Counted from the stretch's first letter, positions 1 to 5,803 are shown. The stretch: 5,803 bases of DNA from Elusimicrobia bacterium RIFCSPLOWO2_01_FULL_54_10 (GCA_001799975.1 MGUQ01000047.1:2429-8231); one strand, 5' to 3'. A program made the numbers and translations. The notes: generated by a model not told the origin, from the sequence alone.

Positions 1-536
1 TCGGGCAGGGTCTCGATTTTGGCGTCTACTTTCTGCGTGGCGGCCCGCAGGCGTTTTTCAATCTGGTATTTTGTTTCCAGCTCCAGCCCGGGCAAGGTGA
101 GCATGGAAACGTAGTTTTGGCACGCGAGCAGGTAATATTTTCTCTTTTCGTTCCTTTCCGCCGCCTGCAGGCGGCGCTCAATCTGGCGGGGCGAAGTTTT
201 GCGCAGAGACTGATAGGCGATCTCCACCACGTCCGCGCGCTCGTCTTCCGACATGGGGCGGGGCAAAATCTGCTCAAACACCGCGGCGTTGACCGCCATG
301 AGCTGGGCGATCTGATAAATCTGCTCCCGCGCGATGCCGTTGCCGGGGTCCTTGATGAGGACCGCCGTCAAGCGGTCCATGGCGCCGTTGTAATCCCCCT
401 TGGTGAGCATCTCGTTGGCGGCGATAAAGTCGTCGCGGCCGCGGTCCATGACCGCTTCCGGCGATCTTTTGGCGGCCAGAGCGGGCGCTGACAGAAGGCT
501 CAACATCATCAGTGCGCGGATTCCATCGCGAATCAT
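1..536 (-). CDS. Exported TPR-like helical protein, partial (3' end outside window)
   Basis: The frame is open from the end of the PorV-like gene to the left edge (about 178 visible residues, no stop). The N-terminus is a clear signal peptide: MIRDGIR, a hydrophobic run ALMMLSLLSAP, then a likely signal peptidase I site after ALA, so the protein should be periplasmic or surface-associated. The mature part is strongly helical and charged. Its first segment (about 424-330) reads as a TPR-like hairpin with a GDYNGAM turn and a KDPGN loop. Start choice: ATG at 545-543 overlaps the previous stop (ATGA) but lies only 1 base from the GGAGG, whereas ATG at 536-534 has a 10-base spacer, so I prefer 536. 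The TPR-like hairpin resembles the C-terminal tail of the PorV-like protein encoded just upstream, suggesting both act on the periplasmic side of the same assembly. No enzymatic motif is seen and the exact function is unknown. Confidence 0.8.
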   Translation of the reverse strand, partial: MIRDGIRALMMLSLLSAPALAAKRSPEAVMDRGRDDFIAANEMLTKGDYNGAMDRLTAVLIKDPGNGIAREQIYQIAQLMAVNAAVFEQILPRPMSEDERADVVEIAYQSLRKTSPRQIERRLQAAERNEKRKYYLLACQNYVSMLTLPGLELETKYQIEKRLRAATQKVDAKIETLP

Positions 537-541
537 CGCCG

Positions 542-1630
542 TCATTCCTCCTTCTTGAGCTGATCCACGCAGAGTTTCATGTAGCGGGCGGCCATGTAGT
601 GGTTGGCGTCTGTCTGCAGCACTTTGTCGAACTCCAGAATGGCTTCGGCAAACTTGCCCGCGCGCATGAGGCGGATGCCGTTTTTATAATGTTTCTTCAC
701 GATGCCGCCGAAGCGGTAGATGACGCCGAAGCGGTGCACATTGCCCAGGTTTTCATAGGGCACGAACGCGTAGTCAAAGCGGAGCGATTCGTTCCAGAAC
801 AGCAGGCCGAAGCCCGCGGTGAAATTGGGGCCGATGTCCTTATCTGTGCGATATCCCGCGCGGATGGAAAGAAACCGCCGCGTGGTGACTTCAAAGCCCA
901 GGTTGTATCCCATTTTGCTGTCCTTGGGCTTGTGCGCCTCAAAGGTGCCGGCGAGCCGTCCCCCCCAGTCCACATAGGAAATTCCAAAATCATACTGGAG
1001 CGGGAGCGATGTGGATTCGCGGACGAACGCGGGCTTGGTGCCCAGGTTGCGCATGGCGGCCCCAAAGCCCAGCTTGGACCACCAGCTGTTGCCCGACGGG
1101 CGGTAAAGGGTTCCAATGTCCATGCCGAAACCCTGCGCGGTGGCCACGCTCAAATCTTCTTTGATGTAGCGGCCCGTGAGCCCCAGGTTCAGGCCCTGGC
1201 GGATGGTGCGGGCATAGGTGAGGCCCAAGGCTGTGTCGGAAGCGTTCAGTGTGCTGGTTTTGCGGTTTTGAGGATCATAGCCCTGAATGCTTCCGTAAGT
1301 GACGCGGTGCATGGCCAGGCCAAAAGTCCCCAGGGACGAATGGGGATAGGCGTATGCGGTGTATTGATAATTGATGTCTTCAAGATATTGGGTGTGCAGG
1401 AATCCCACTTCCTGCTGGGCCAGGTCCGCCAAAGTGGAGGGATTGTAAGAGCCGGAATTGACGTCGCCGTCGAGAGCAATAGCGGTGTTGGCCATGGACA
1501 TCTGGCGGGCCCCCGCGCCCACTTTAAGAAAATTAAATCCGGCGGAACCCTTGCCGTCCGCAAAAGCGCGGCTCTCCGCGGCTGCAAGGCACAGGCAGGC
1601 AAAAAGCAGAAGAAGGGCCAGGCGCTTCAC
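542..1630 (-). CDS. PorV/PorQ-family outer-membrane beta-barrel protein with C-terminal TPR-like tail
   Basis: A 362-residue protein. Residues 1-24 form a signal peptide (MKRLALLLLF onward, probable cleavage after AFA). The mature N-terminus carries the family hallmark: GFNFLKVGAGARQMSMANTA at 31-50, then SYNPSTLADL with the conserved Asn-Pro. Residues about 75-308 alternate polar and hydrophobic/aromatic residues as in outer-membrane strands and end in HRFGVIYRFGG, typical of a closing strand. In T9SS, PorV (an OmpP1/FadL relative) binds cargo sorting domains and shuttles them to the PorU sortase; this paralogue may do that or form another outer-membrane complex. Residues about 311-362 are an extra helical tail with a TPR-like unit (AGKFAEAI, then LQTDANHYMAA), which should lie in the periplasm. 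The start is GTG at 1630, overlapping the preceding stop as GTGA with only a weak GGTGG-type SD, so translational coupling is likely. Whether it acts with a full T9SS cannot be seen here. Confidence 0.88.
   Translation of the reverse strand: MKRLALLLLFACLCLAAAESRAFADGKGSAGFNFLKVGAGARQMSMANTAIALDGDVNSGSYNPSTLADLAQQEVGFLHTQYLEDINYQYTAYAYPHSSLGTFGLAMHRVTYGSIQGYDPQNRKTSTLNASDTALGLTYARTIRQGLNLGLTGRYIKEDLSVATAQGFGMDIGTLYRPSGNSWWSKLGFGAAMRNLGTKPAFVRESTSLPLQYDFGISYVDWGGRLAGTFEAHKPKDSKMGYNLGFEVTTRRFLSIRAGYRTDKDIGPNFTAGFGLLFWNESLRFDYAFVPYENLGNVHRFGVIYRFGGIVKKHYKNGIRLMRAGKFAEAILEFDKVLQTDANHYMAARYMKLCVDQLKKEE
547..553 (-). promoter_or_regulatory. Shine-Dalgarno sequence deciding the start of the TPR-like gene
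   Basis: AAGGAGG on the minus strand, lying inside the last codons (Lys-Glu-Glu) of the PorV-like gene. It is 1 base from ATG 545 and 10 bases from ATG 536, favouring the latter. Its position within the upstream coding region implies coupled translation of the two genes. Confidence 0.7.
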
Positions 1631-2007
1631 CGGAGCACCACCAGTTTTCCCATTTTTTCATCGGTCGGGCTTTCGATGTGGTAAAGATAGATGCCGCTGG
1701 AAAGGACATTCCCTTCGCTTGTGGTCACATCCCAGGCATGAACGCCGTCGCCGTCGGTTTCGGTCAAAGTTCGAAGGAGGGCGCCGCCCAGGGTATAAAT
1801 GCGGATGGTGGCCGCGGCGGAAAGGCCGGCAAACGTGATGGCCTGGTCGCCCCGGGACGGCATGAAGGGCACGGGGAACGCGTGGGCAAAACTGAGCGGA
1901 GTGGCGGAGTTTGCGGAAAAGGGCGCCAACAACAGAAAAACCGCCAGAGCGACTTCCTTCGCTCCGGAGAGGGTTAATCTCTTTGATGAAGCCCCGATTT
2001 CATTCAT
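1627..2007 (-). CDS. Small exported protein consisting only of a T9SS type A-like / FlgD-like sorting domain
   Basis: A 126-residue protein. Residues 1-35 form a signal peptide with a long n-region (Lys9, Arg10, Lys17), a hydrophobic core VALAVFLLLAPF and probable cleavage after SANSA. Residues 41-126 are one beta-sandwich sorting domain: AHAFPVPFMPSRGD, then TIRIYTLGGALLRTL, ETDGDGVHAWD, SSGIYLYHIES and the terminal GKLVVLR. The arrangement matches FlgD-like Ig/T9SS type A C-terminal domains, which normally end much larger cargo; here there is no passenger. The domain aligns without gaps to the C-terminus of the adjacent giant protein (55 of 86 identical). Start ATG at 2007 has SD AAGGA 8 bases upstream. 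The stop overlaps the GTG start of the PorV-like gene. It could be a small structural or regulatory PorV ligand, or a collapsed former cargo; the intact frame and signal peptide argue against simple decay. Confidence 0.82.
   Translation of the reverse strand: MNEIGASSKRLTLSGAKEVALAVFLLLAPFSANSATPLSFAHAFPVPFMPSRGDQAITFAGLSAAATIRIYTLGGALLRTLTETDGDGVHAWDVTTSEGNVLSSGIYLYHIESPTDEKMGKLVVLR
1630..1887 (-). repeat. Sorting-domain coding repeat, copy 2 (sorting-domain-only gene)
   Basis: Second copy of the direct repeat, encoding residues 41-126 of the small protein. Encoded changes are mostly conservative at beta-strand positions (Lys/Arg, Ile/Val, Ser/Thr), as expected for a domain still under selection. 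Confidence 0.85.
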
Positions 2008-2015
2008 CCCCGATG

Positions 2016-2020
2016 TCCTT
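2016..2020 (-). promoter_or_regulatory. Ribosome binding site of the sorting-domain-only gene
   Basis: AAGGA on the minus strand, 8 bases before the ATG at 2007. It supports that start over the next in-frame candidates. Confidence 0.6.
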
Positions 2021-2035
2021 TTTTAAGTCCCCCCG

Positions 2036-2041
2036 ATTATA
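2036..2041 (-). promoter_or_regulatory. Candidate -10 box (TATAAT) for the three-gene operon
   Basis: A perfect TATAAT on the minus strand in the 84-base gap before the sorting-domain-only gene; transcription would start near 2029, giving a leader of about 20 bases. No good -35 sits at 16-18 bases: TTGATA (2069-2064) is 22 bases away and TTGGTG (2059-2054) only 12. The promoter may therefore need an activator or a non-standard sigma factor. Prediction from motif only. Confidence 0.4.
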
Positions 2042-2069
2042 ACGGAGGCCTGTCACCAATGCGTATCAA

Positions 2070-2089
2070 TTTTGTAACAGTTTTGTAAC
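2070..2089 (-). repeat. Tandem GTTACAAAA direct repeat upstream of the candidate promoter
   Basis: GTTACAAAA occurs at 2089-2081 and again at 2078-2070, a period of 11 bases, about one helical turn. A degenerate third unit (GATACGCA) starts at 2067. Relative to the inferred transcription start the two exact copies lie at about -41 to -60, where activators or UP-element contacts usually sit. The role as a binding site is inferred. Confidence 0.55.
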
Positions 2090-2091
2090 CA

Positions 2092-5000
2092 TTACCTCAC
2101 GATAATGAATTTGCCCCTCTTTTCGTCCGAGGCGCTCTGGATGTGGTAAAGGTAGATGCCGCTGGCCAGCTCGTTTCCGTCGCTGGATTTGGCGTCCCAC
2201 GGATATTGCCCGTCCCCGTCCGACTCTTCGAGGGTCTGCAGGAGCTCCCCGTGAACGGAATAAATTTTGATGGTGGCCACGCCGGAGAGGTCCGTGAAGG
2301 TGATGCGGGTGTCGCCGCGCGACGGCATGAAGGGCACGGGGAACGCGTGCGCATTGGACAGGGAAGTGGACGGCGCGCCAAAGAGGGCGAAAACGCTGAA
2401 ATGGGGCAGCCTGACCGTGACGGTTTTGGCCCGTAAATCCACGGAAGATGCCGGCAGTTTCACAAAATTCTCGCTGATTTCATCAAAGAAGTAGATGGAA
2501 AGGTTTTCGGCCAGGATGGGATAGGACAAGCCGTCCACATAGCCGTCGTCATCTGCGTCCGGATAGCTGATGGTGAGGGTGGTGGGCGCCCGGGGGACGC
2601 TCATGCGCCCGCTGCCGCCCGCGGAATAAACATTGATTTCCACAATTGCCGCTGAGACCAGGAATGTGGGGAGCGTACCGTCGCCTGCGCCTCTGGAAAT
2701 GGCCCGCGCCAGGCTCGCGCTGTCCACTTCGCGCGGCGTGGACTGCGGATTGGCCGCGGAGACGCCGTAGTCTTCGCCGAACGCGCCCGGGGTGAACTGG
2801 ATGGAGTAAGCGCTTCCCGAAACGATATTGGTCAAGGCGATATCGCAGGCCGTGCGGAACGACCAGGTCATGGACGAGGTCACGGGGTTGCCGGAAATGT
2901 CCTGAATGCCGCTGGCCACATCCACCTGGTATTCATATCCCTTGCTCAAATTGGCGGACGGAGTGAAGGTGAGGACATTGCTTGAAACGGAGATGGAACC
3001 GGCGATGCCGCTGGCAATGGCCGTGCCGGAATTGTTTTTAATGCCCGTGAGCGTGATTTTGCCCGCCGCTGAAACAGCGCTCACCGGCTCGCTGAAGGTC
3101 AACTGTACGGTCGCATTCACCAGGGCGGAGACCGCGGTTTGCGACGGAGAAACGGATGCGAGGGTGGGCAGAGAGGAATCGGCGAAAGTGGCCGCGATGA
3201 AGCTGGTGACGGTGGAAAGCGAGGTGACCAGGCCATTCAAGTTTCTGGCCTGGAGCCGGTAAGAATAGGACGCGCCTCCCACAAGGCCCGCATGAGTGTT
3301 GGTGGCATGGCTCACTGTCCATTGGGCCGCGGTTTTCCAAACTTGTGACGATCCTACGGTGCCGTCGCCCTGCAGCCACTGTCCTCCGGTGAAGTACTCC
3401 ATGGAATATTCCGTGGATGCTGAATTTCCGCCCGCGTCGATGATGAGATGGACATGGTTGCCCAGCGTGGAATCAAATTCCTGAAGGTGTCCGGGGGCCG
3501 CGGGCGTTTGGGCGAGAGTGGCGGTGGACGCAATGGAGCTGAACGAATTGACGACGCCCAGCACATTGCGGGCGCGGGTTCTTACCTGATAGGTGACATT
3601 GGAGTTCAACCCCTGGATCGTCACGGTTCCCCCGTTCCACTGGGCCTTGGGTTGGAAAAACTCCGTTGGGGCCAGGGTTGAATCGATCTGGACAAAGTAC
3701 TGGGTGGCGAAGGAATCGTTCGAAACGGCGATGGACAATTCCGTGTCCACGGGGTTGTCTCCCGGCTCGATCAACGCGGTGACGGTGCCGGTGGAGGGGC
3801 TGGAGAGAATGGGCGCAGGAAGAGTGGATGGGAGGGTGATGGTCGCTCCCAGATAGGTGTAATCCGTGTTGACGCCCTCCTGGTTTCTGGCGCGCACCTG
3901 CACATGATAACTGGTGTTGGGCAGGAGCGTGATGAAAGGAGGGCCGAACGGGAATTGGTTCAAGGCAAAGGTCAACGTGAAATCCAGAGGATCAGGGAAG
4001 GAACTGCTCCGGCTCAGATTAAACGTATAGTTCGTGAGCGAAGAGTTGCCCTGCGTGGACACGCTGGCCGTGAGTGAATTGGCCTGGACATTGGAATAGG
4101 GCAAAATGCCCGGCGCGTTGGCCAGGGTGTATTTTTCAATCGATGCGGAATTGACCGTGATGGTGGAATGATCCACAACGCGCACACAGCGGGCATAGTT
4201 GATATTGGGAGAAAGCCCGGTTTCGACCCAGAAGGTCGTCCCGGGAGCCAGGTCGGGGGATCGCTGGACTCCCTGAGTTGAGAACACCTGGTAGAAAAGT
4301 TCGCGTCCGGAATTGTCCACCCAGGACCAGGCGATGGTGGTGCCGGCAACAGATGTGGCCGCAAAGCCGGTGGCGGCGTTAATGAGCGTGGTGGTGGTGA
4401 CCGCCACTGAAAGCGTGGAAATGAGGACCGCGCTGTAAAGGCCATTGCCCTGATCTCCAAGATCAACGGAAGCCAGGCGATAGTAGTAGGTCGTTTCCGG
4501 GAGCGATGTGTCAATGTAGGTGGTATAAGGATGAGGCACAGTGGTGGCCAGGATGACGCCAAAGTCAGATACGCTTGTGAAGTTCCATGAGGCTTTATAG
4601 AGGAGGTAGCCGCTTCGGTCATCCACCTCGCTGGGCGCTGCGGGCGCTGTCCAGGAAAGCGTGATGGCGCTTTCGAGCGCGCTGGCGACGGTGACGGAAT
4701 GGGGCGGCGTCAAAACCGCGTCATGCGCCCAGGTGGAATTGCTCAAGTTGTAAACTCCCATTTTTGTCCAGCGCGACCAGTTGCTTTCATCGTCACGGGT
4801 GATGACGCCGAAATAATAAGTGGAGCCGGGGTTCAGCCCGGTGATCACGGTCCCTACGGCAGTTGCCGGAGAGACGCCGGATGTGGAGAAGGCGATGCTG
4901 TTTGCCTCCGTGCTGGAGAAGAAATTGAAGGGCGCGGTTGAATAGCGGATGCGGTAAAGGGCGCTGTTCAAGACCCCGGTCATTCCATCATCTCCGGGAG

Positions 5001-5803
5001 AGGTCCAGCTCAGATTGATCCGCCCATCCAAATTGCCGGGCAGAGCGGTGAGGAAAGAGATTCCGGCTGGCGGTGTGGTTTCAGTTATCTGCGGCTGGGC
5101 GGCAGCAACCGGCCCGTAGGCGGTTTCAACCTGATCGGAATTTCTGGCCTTGACCTTGACATAATAGATGAGACTGTCGGACAGGCCAGTGATGGTTCCC
5201 GCGCCGCCGTTCCAGGTATCACGGTCCCTCCAAAAAATGGCTCCGCCCACTCCGCCTTCGGAGAATCGAATATAGTTCGTCGAAGGCCCCGTGAAATTGT
5301 CCGACGATATGGCGAGGGTATACTGGGTTCCATCGATGTTCGCATCGGCGACCACAGCGAAAGTTAACCGTCCGCTTTGTCCATTGCTTGCCAGCGTCGG
5401 TTGTTCAGGAATTGCAGCATACGTATAGGATGACGCCAGGATTGACGGCGAACTGACCGCTAGAGAATTGAACGCCCTGACAAAGCGCGTATAAGAAACA
5501 TTGGGGCTCAAGCCTGTCTCCGGCCAATAGGTTGCGCCGGCCGCCAAGTCACCGGACATCTGGCCGTCCGTGGATGAGAACACACGGTATCCCGTCTCAT
5601 TTGAGGAATTATCCGTCCAGCTCCACATGATGGAAGTGCTGGAAGCCACGACCCCAAGGAACGATGTGGCTCCGTGGAATAATGTACGGGTGCTGATTTC
5701 CGTCGAGAGAGCGCTGGAGTTGGTGCTGCTGAAGTATCCGGTCGCGTAAGTGCCGGAATCAATCGCGACGACGCGGTAAAAATAGGTCACTCCCGCCTGC
5801 AGT
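2092..5803 (-). CDS. Giant FnIII-repeat secreted/surface protein with C-terminal sorting domain, partial (5' end outside window)
   Basis: The frame is open from the right edge to the TAA at 2094-2092 (1236 residues). The GTG at 5790 is internal: upstream codons read LQAG before VTYFYRVVAID, a normal FnIII strand. Counting that Val as 1: end of one FnIII (1-35); about eight more FnIII-like domains (about 37-125, 126-234, 235-361, 362-468, 469-557, 558-654, 655-761, 762-870), with recurring WSW, GL-P-Y and VRARN-type strands; an SbsA/Big_5-type Ig-like domain (874-980: LTFSEPV, TFTPSANL, DISGNPV); a beta-rich domain (about 981-1139) holding an Asp-rich DADDDGYVDG loop and ending RLPHFSVFALFG; and a FlgD-like/T9SS type A sorting domain (1147-1232) ending GKFIIVR. 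Such proteins are exported through the outer membrane and released or anchored as adhesins or structural components. The signal peptide and any ligand-binding or catalytic region lie outside the window. Domain boundaries are estimates. Confidence 0.9.
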   Translation of the reverse strand, partial: LQAGVTYFYRVVAIDSGTYATGYFSSTNSSALSTEISTRTLFHGATSFLGVVASSTSIMWSWTDNSSNETGYRVFSSTDGQMSGDLAAGATYWPETGLSPNVSYTRFVRAFNSLAVSSPSILASSYTYAAIPEQPTLASNGQSGRLTFAVVADANIDGTQYTLAISSDNFTGPSTNYIRFSEGGVGGAIFWRDRDTWNGGAGTITGLSDSLIYYVKVKARNSDQVETAYGPVAAAQPQITETTPPAGISFLTALPGNLDGRINLSWTSPGDDGMTGVLNSALYRIRYSTAPFNFFSSTEANSIAFSTSGVSPATAVGTVITGLNPGSTYYFGVITRDDESNWSRWTKMGVYNLSNSTWAHDAVLTPPHSVTVASALESAITLSWTAPAAPSEVDDRSGYLLYKASWNFTSVSDFGVILATTVPHPYTTYIDTSLPETTYYYRLASVDLGDQGNGLYSAVLISTLSVAVTTTTLINAATGFAATSVAGTTIAWSWVDNSGRELFYQVFSTQGVQRSPDLAPGTTFWVETGLSPNINYARCVRVVDHSTITVNSASIEKYTLANAPGILPYSNVQANSLTASVSTQGNSSLTNYTFNLSRSSSFPDPLDFTLTFALNQFPFGPPFITLLPNTSYHVQVRARNQEGVNTDYTYLGATITLPSTLPAPILSSPSTGTVTALIEPGDNPVDTELSIAVSNDSFATQYFVQIDSTLAPTEFFQPKAQWNGGTVTIQGLNSNVTYQVRTRARNVLGVVNSFSSIASTATLAQTPAAPGHLQEFDSTLGNHVHLIIDAGGNSASTEYSMEYFTGGQWLQGDGTVGSSQVWKTAAQWTVSHATNTHAGLVGGASYSYRLQARNLNGLVTSLSTVTSFIAATFADSSLPTLASVSPSQTAVSALVNATVQLTFSEPVSAVSAAGKITLTGIKNNSGTAIASGIAGSISVSSNVLTFTPSANLSKGYEYQVDVASGIQDISGNPVTSSMTWSFRTACDIALTNIVSGSAYSIQFTPGAFGEDYGVSAANPQSTPREVDSASLARAISRGAGDGTLPTFLVSAAIVEINVYSAGGSGRMSVPRAPTTLTISYPDADDDGYVDGLSYPILAENLSIYFFDEISENFVKLPASSVDLRAKTVTVRLPHFSVFALFGAPSTSLSNAHAFPVPFMPSRGDTRITFTDLSGVATIKIYSVHGELLQTLEESDGDGQYPWDAKSSDGNELASGIYLYHIQSASDEKRGKFIIVR
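2095..2352 (-). repeat. Sorting-domain coding repeat, copy 1 (end of giant cargo gene)
   Basis: This 258-base segment encodes the last 86 residues of the giant protein. It aligns without gaps to 1630-1887 at a constant offset of 465 bases; 55 of 86 encoded residues match. A 29-base stretch is identical (2321-2349 versus 1856-1884), and the stretch starting at 2140 matches that starting at 1675 with one mismatch in 26. Both copies point the same way. Confidence 0.85.
2374..2850 (-). other. Beta-rich pre-sorting domain with Asp-rich loop and terminal HFS motif
   Basis: Residues about 981-1139, between the Big_5-like domain and the sorting domain. It contains an Asp-rich loop DADDDGYVDG (2559-2530) resembling calcium-binding loops of the D-x-D-x-D-G type, and closes with TVTVRLPHFSVFALFG. 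The closing strand resembles the end of ZU5/GAIN-like domains, where HFS can be an autoproteolysis site. The family assignment is tentative. Confidence 0.45.
2851..3171 (-). other. SbsA/Big_5-type Ig-like domain region in the giant protein
   Basis: Residues 874-980 of the visible protein: LPTLASVSPSQ opening, VQLTFSEPVSAV, VLTFTPSANLSKG, YQVDVASGIQDISGNPV and TWSFRT. This pattern of a prolyl start, 'F-S-E-P-V', 'L-T-F-T-P' and 'D-x-x-G-N' is the usual signature of bacterial Ig-like domains of the Big_5 family, which act as stalk or spacer modules. Confidence 0.75.
4120..4386 (-). repeat. FnIII domain, repeat copy B (paired with 5416-5682)
   Basis: Encodes TIAWSWVDNSG, VFST, DLAPG and ETGLSPN. 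The copies are 432 codons apart, and the domains on either side also resemble each other more weakly, so the array seems to have grown by duplication of a block of about four domains. Confidence 0.7.
5416..5682 (-). repeat. FnIII domain, repeat copy A (paired with 4120-4386)
   Basis: Encodes an FnIII domain with SIMWSWTDNSS, VFSS, DLAAG and ETGLSPN. It aligns without gaps to the domain at 4120-4386, with about 40 of 88 residues identical, far closer than to the other FnIII domains visible here. Confidence 0.7.

Noticed and set aside
117..491. Plus-strand open frame of 124 codons at the left end
   Set aside because: It lies opposite the minus-strand TPR-like gene, which has a signal peptide, an SD and an operon context; the plus-strand product shows no family features.
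1590..1604. Possible lipobox (LFAC or CLC) in the signal peptide of the PorV-like protein
   Set aside because: Phe or Leu at the key positions does not fit the lipobox pattern, and a better signal peptidase I site (AFA) follows; a beta-barrel is not expected to be a lipoprotein.
512..1684. Plus-strand open frame of 390 codons antisense to the PorV-like gene
   Set aside because: It is the mirror of a GC-rich real gene with clear family motifs, has no signal peptide or recognisable domain, and overlaps the real gene almost entirely.
1856..1867. RGD tripeptide in both sorting domains (PSRGD)
   Set aside because: The tripeptide is short and lies in a conserved loop of the sorting domain; there is no reason to read it as integrin binding in this context.
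2008..2091. Rho-independent terminator after the giant gene
   Set aside because: Only a 4-base hairpin (GTAA-TGG-TTAC at 2095-2085) without a T-run is present, so no terminator can be supported and read-through remains possible.
5788..5790. GTG at 5790 as the start of the giant gene
   Set aside because: The frame stays open to the window edge and the preceding codons continue an FnIII strand (LQAG-VTYFYR); no signal peptide follows the GTG.

Overview
All convincing genes in this window lie on the minus strand, so transcription runs from the right edge to the left. The content points to an exporter of type IX secretion (T9SS) style cargo: a giant fibronectin-type-III (FnIII) surface or secreted protein with a C-terminal FlgD-like/type A sorting domain, a very small exported protein that is little more than the same sorting domain, a PorV/PorQ-family outer-membrane beta-barrel, and an exported helical TPR-like protein. 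This mixture, the GC-rich coding style and the sequence of the sorting domain suggest a Gram-negative of the Elusimicrobiota or a related uncultured lineage rather than a classical Bacteroidetes. That assignment is inference from protein style only.

Layout from right to left. At 5803-2092 is the 3' part of a very large gene (1236 visible residues, beginning beyond the window). It encodes about nine FnIII-like domains, one SbsA/Big_5-type Ig-like domain, a roughly 158-residue beta-rich domain ending in an HFS motif, and an 86-residue sorting domain. An 84-base, AT-richer gap (2091-2008) holds a perfect TATAAT -10 box, an 11-base-periodic GTTACAAAA direct repeat upstream of it and an SD sequence. 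At 2007-1627 is a 126-residue protein made of a signal peptide plus a sorting domain 64% identical to the one on the giant protein. It overlaps by GTGA with the PorV-like gene (1630-542), whose barrel is followed by a C-terminal TPR-like tail. The last gene (536 to beyond position 1) encodes an exported TPR-like protein and starts at the end of the PorV-like gene.

How they may work together: in known T9SS, PorV captures the C-terminal sorting domain of cargo at the outer membrane and hands it to the sortase PorU. Here a PorV homologue is translationally coupled to a sorting-domain-only protein and sits next to a giant cargo with nearly the same sorting domain. The three smaller genes look like one operon. 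The cargo may be separately transcribed or read through into it, since no terminator is visible. The most noteworthy points are the passenger-less sorting-domain protein, its physical coupling to a PorV-like shuttle with a periplasmic TPR tail, and an HFS motif just before the cargo's sorting domain that resembles the ZU5/GAIN autoproteolysis site. No core T9SS component (PorK, L, M, N, U, Sov/SprA) is visible, and no RNA gene, mobile element or CRISPR array was seen.
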